Below, piece after piece: positions 63,838 to 64,000 of a stretch of 64,000 nucleotides of DNA. The first letter of the stretch is position 1, and every line of letters begins with the position of its first letter. Source of the DNA: Ryuthela nishihirai (taxonomy: Eukaryota > Arthropoda > Arachnida > Araneae > Heptathelidae); contig JAWZYU010000028.1 of NCBI GenBank assembly GCA_038380435.1, forward strand, positions 44,761,095 through 44,825,094, written 5' to 3'. The position numbers and the translations under genes were made by a program. The notes below the pieces were generated by a model. The model did not search any database and had not been told where the DNA came from. It worked only from the letters and a program-made list of their open reading frames with translations.

Positions 63838-64000
63838 GTTGGGTTGGGTTGTTTTTCCTCTGAGCGGCACTTTTTTGCACACCATGGGCTAAATGGCCAA
63901 GTCACATGGACTCCGAAGGCTCAGAGAAGGTTGGGGGAGGGGACCCACTGGAGCAGCTGTTGGGAGACAGATGGTAGCCCCCCGTCAAGGCCATTCAGCG
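63838..64000 (-). mobile_element. SINE-A, runs off the window
   Basis: The tail end (gttgggttgggttgtttttc) and 3' domain are present to ggccattcagcg; the head lies beyond the right edge. Confidence 0.9.

Overview
This window looks like repeat-dense intergenic DNA from an animal nuclear genome, most likely an arthropod and possibly an arachnid. The pointers are AT-rich unique sequence, several Tc1-like elements, DUF4817-type transposases, a Jockey/CR1-like LINE and three tRNA-headed SINE families. The species cannot be fixed from sequence alone. I found no convincing host protein gene and no canonical tRNA or rRNA gene. Most open frames are frames inside SINEs and tandem repeats, so the annotation is mainly one of mobile elements and satellites.

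Dominant element: 'SINE-A' (working name) is a ~388-bp tRNA-headed SINE with about 50 full, truncated or nested copies on both strands, roughly a quarter of the window. Its head has polymerase III A and B boxes and an elongator tRNA-Met-like anticodon arm. Its 3' end is a short CCCAA-rich tail. Many copies have 9-14 bp target-site duplications (TSDs). 'SINE-B' (~205 bp, tRNA-Ser/Leu-like head, TATTT-rich tail) has about 15 copies. 'SINE-C' has three copies near 10.2-10.8 kb. 'MITE-T' (palindromic, TA-flanked, Tc1-like termini) has about ten copies or pieces. Three Tc1-like transposase pseudogenes plus one fragment, two DUF4817-type elements and one 5'-truncated LINE complete the set.

Layout: 0-1.7 kb decayed 38/76-bp minisatellite split by a SINE-A; 1.7-10 kb SINE-A clusters and a Tc1 relic; 10-13 kb SINE-C and a 30-bp minisatellite split by a SINE-B; 13-15 kb mostly unique; 15-20 kb MITE-T, SINE-A and a DUF4817 element carrying nested insertions; 20-37 kb mixed SINEs, including two SINE-derived tandem arrays and a deleted DUF4817 element; 37-39 kb scrambled SINE pieces with unusually long flanking direct repeats; 39.3-43.6 kb a ~91-bp satellite with higher-order structure; 43.6-44.6 kb locally unique GC-richer DNA; 44.6-47 kb MITE-T composite with perfect hairpins and a Tc1 element carrying a 324-bp insertion; 47.3-49 kb a 44-bp minisatellite; 50-52.4 kb a Tc1 element expanded by a 69-bp array inside its transposase; 52.6-53.6 kb a MITE-T expanded by a 75-bp array; 54-61 kb SINEs and unique DNA; 61.2-63.1 kb the LINE; then SINE-A to the edge.

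Most notable pattern: at least five tandem arrays here grow out of recognisable transposons (SINE-A three times, MITE-T once, a Tc1 transposase once). Several carry perfect hairpins in the unit or exactly at the array boundary. This suggests hairpin-associated conversion of transposons into satellites. The mechanism is inference; the arrays and hairpins are read directly from the sequence.
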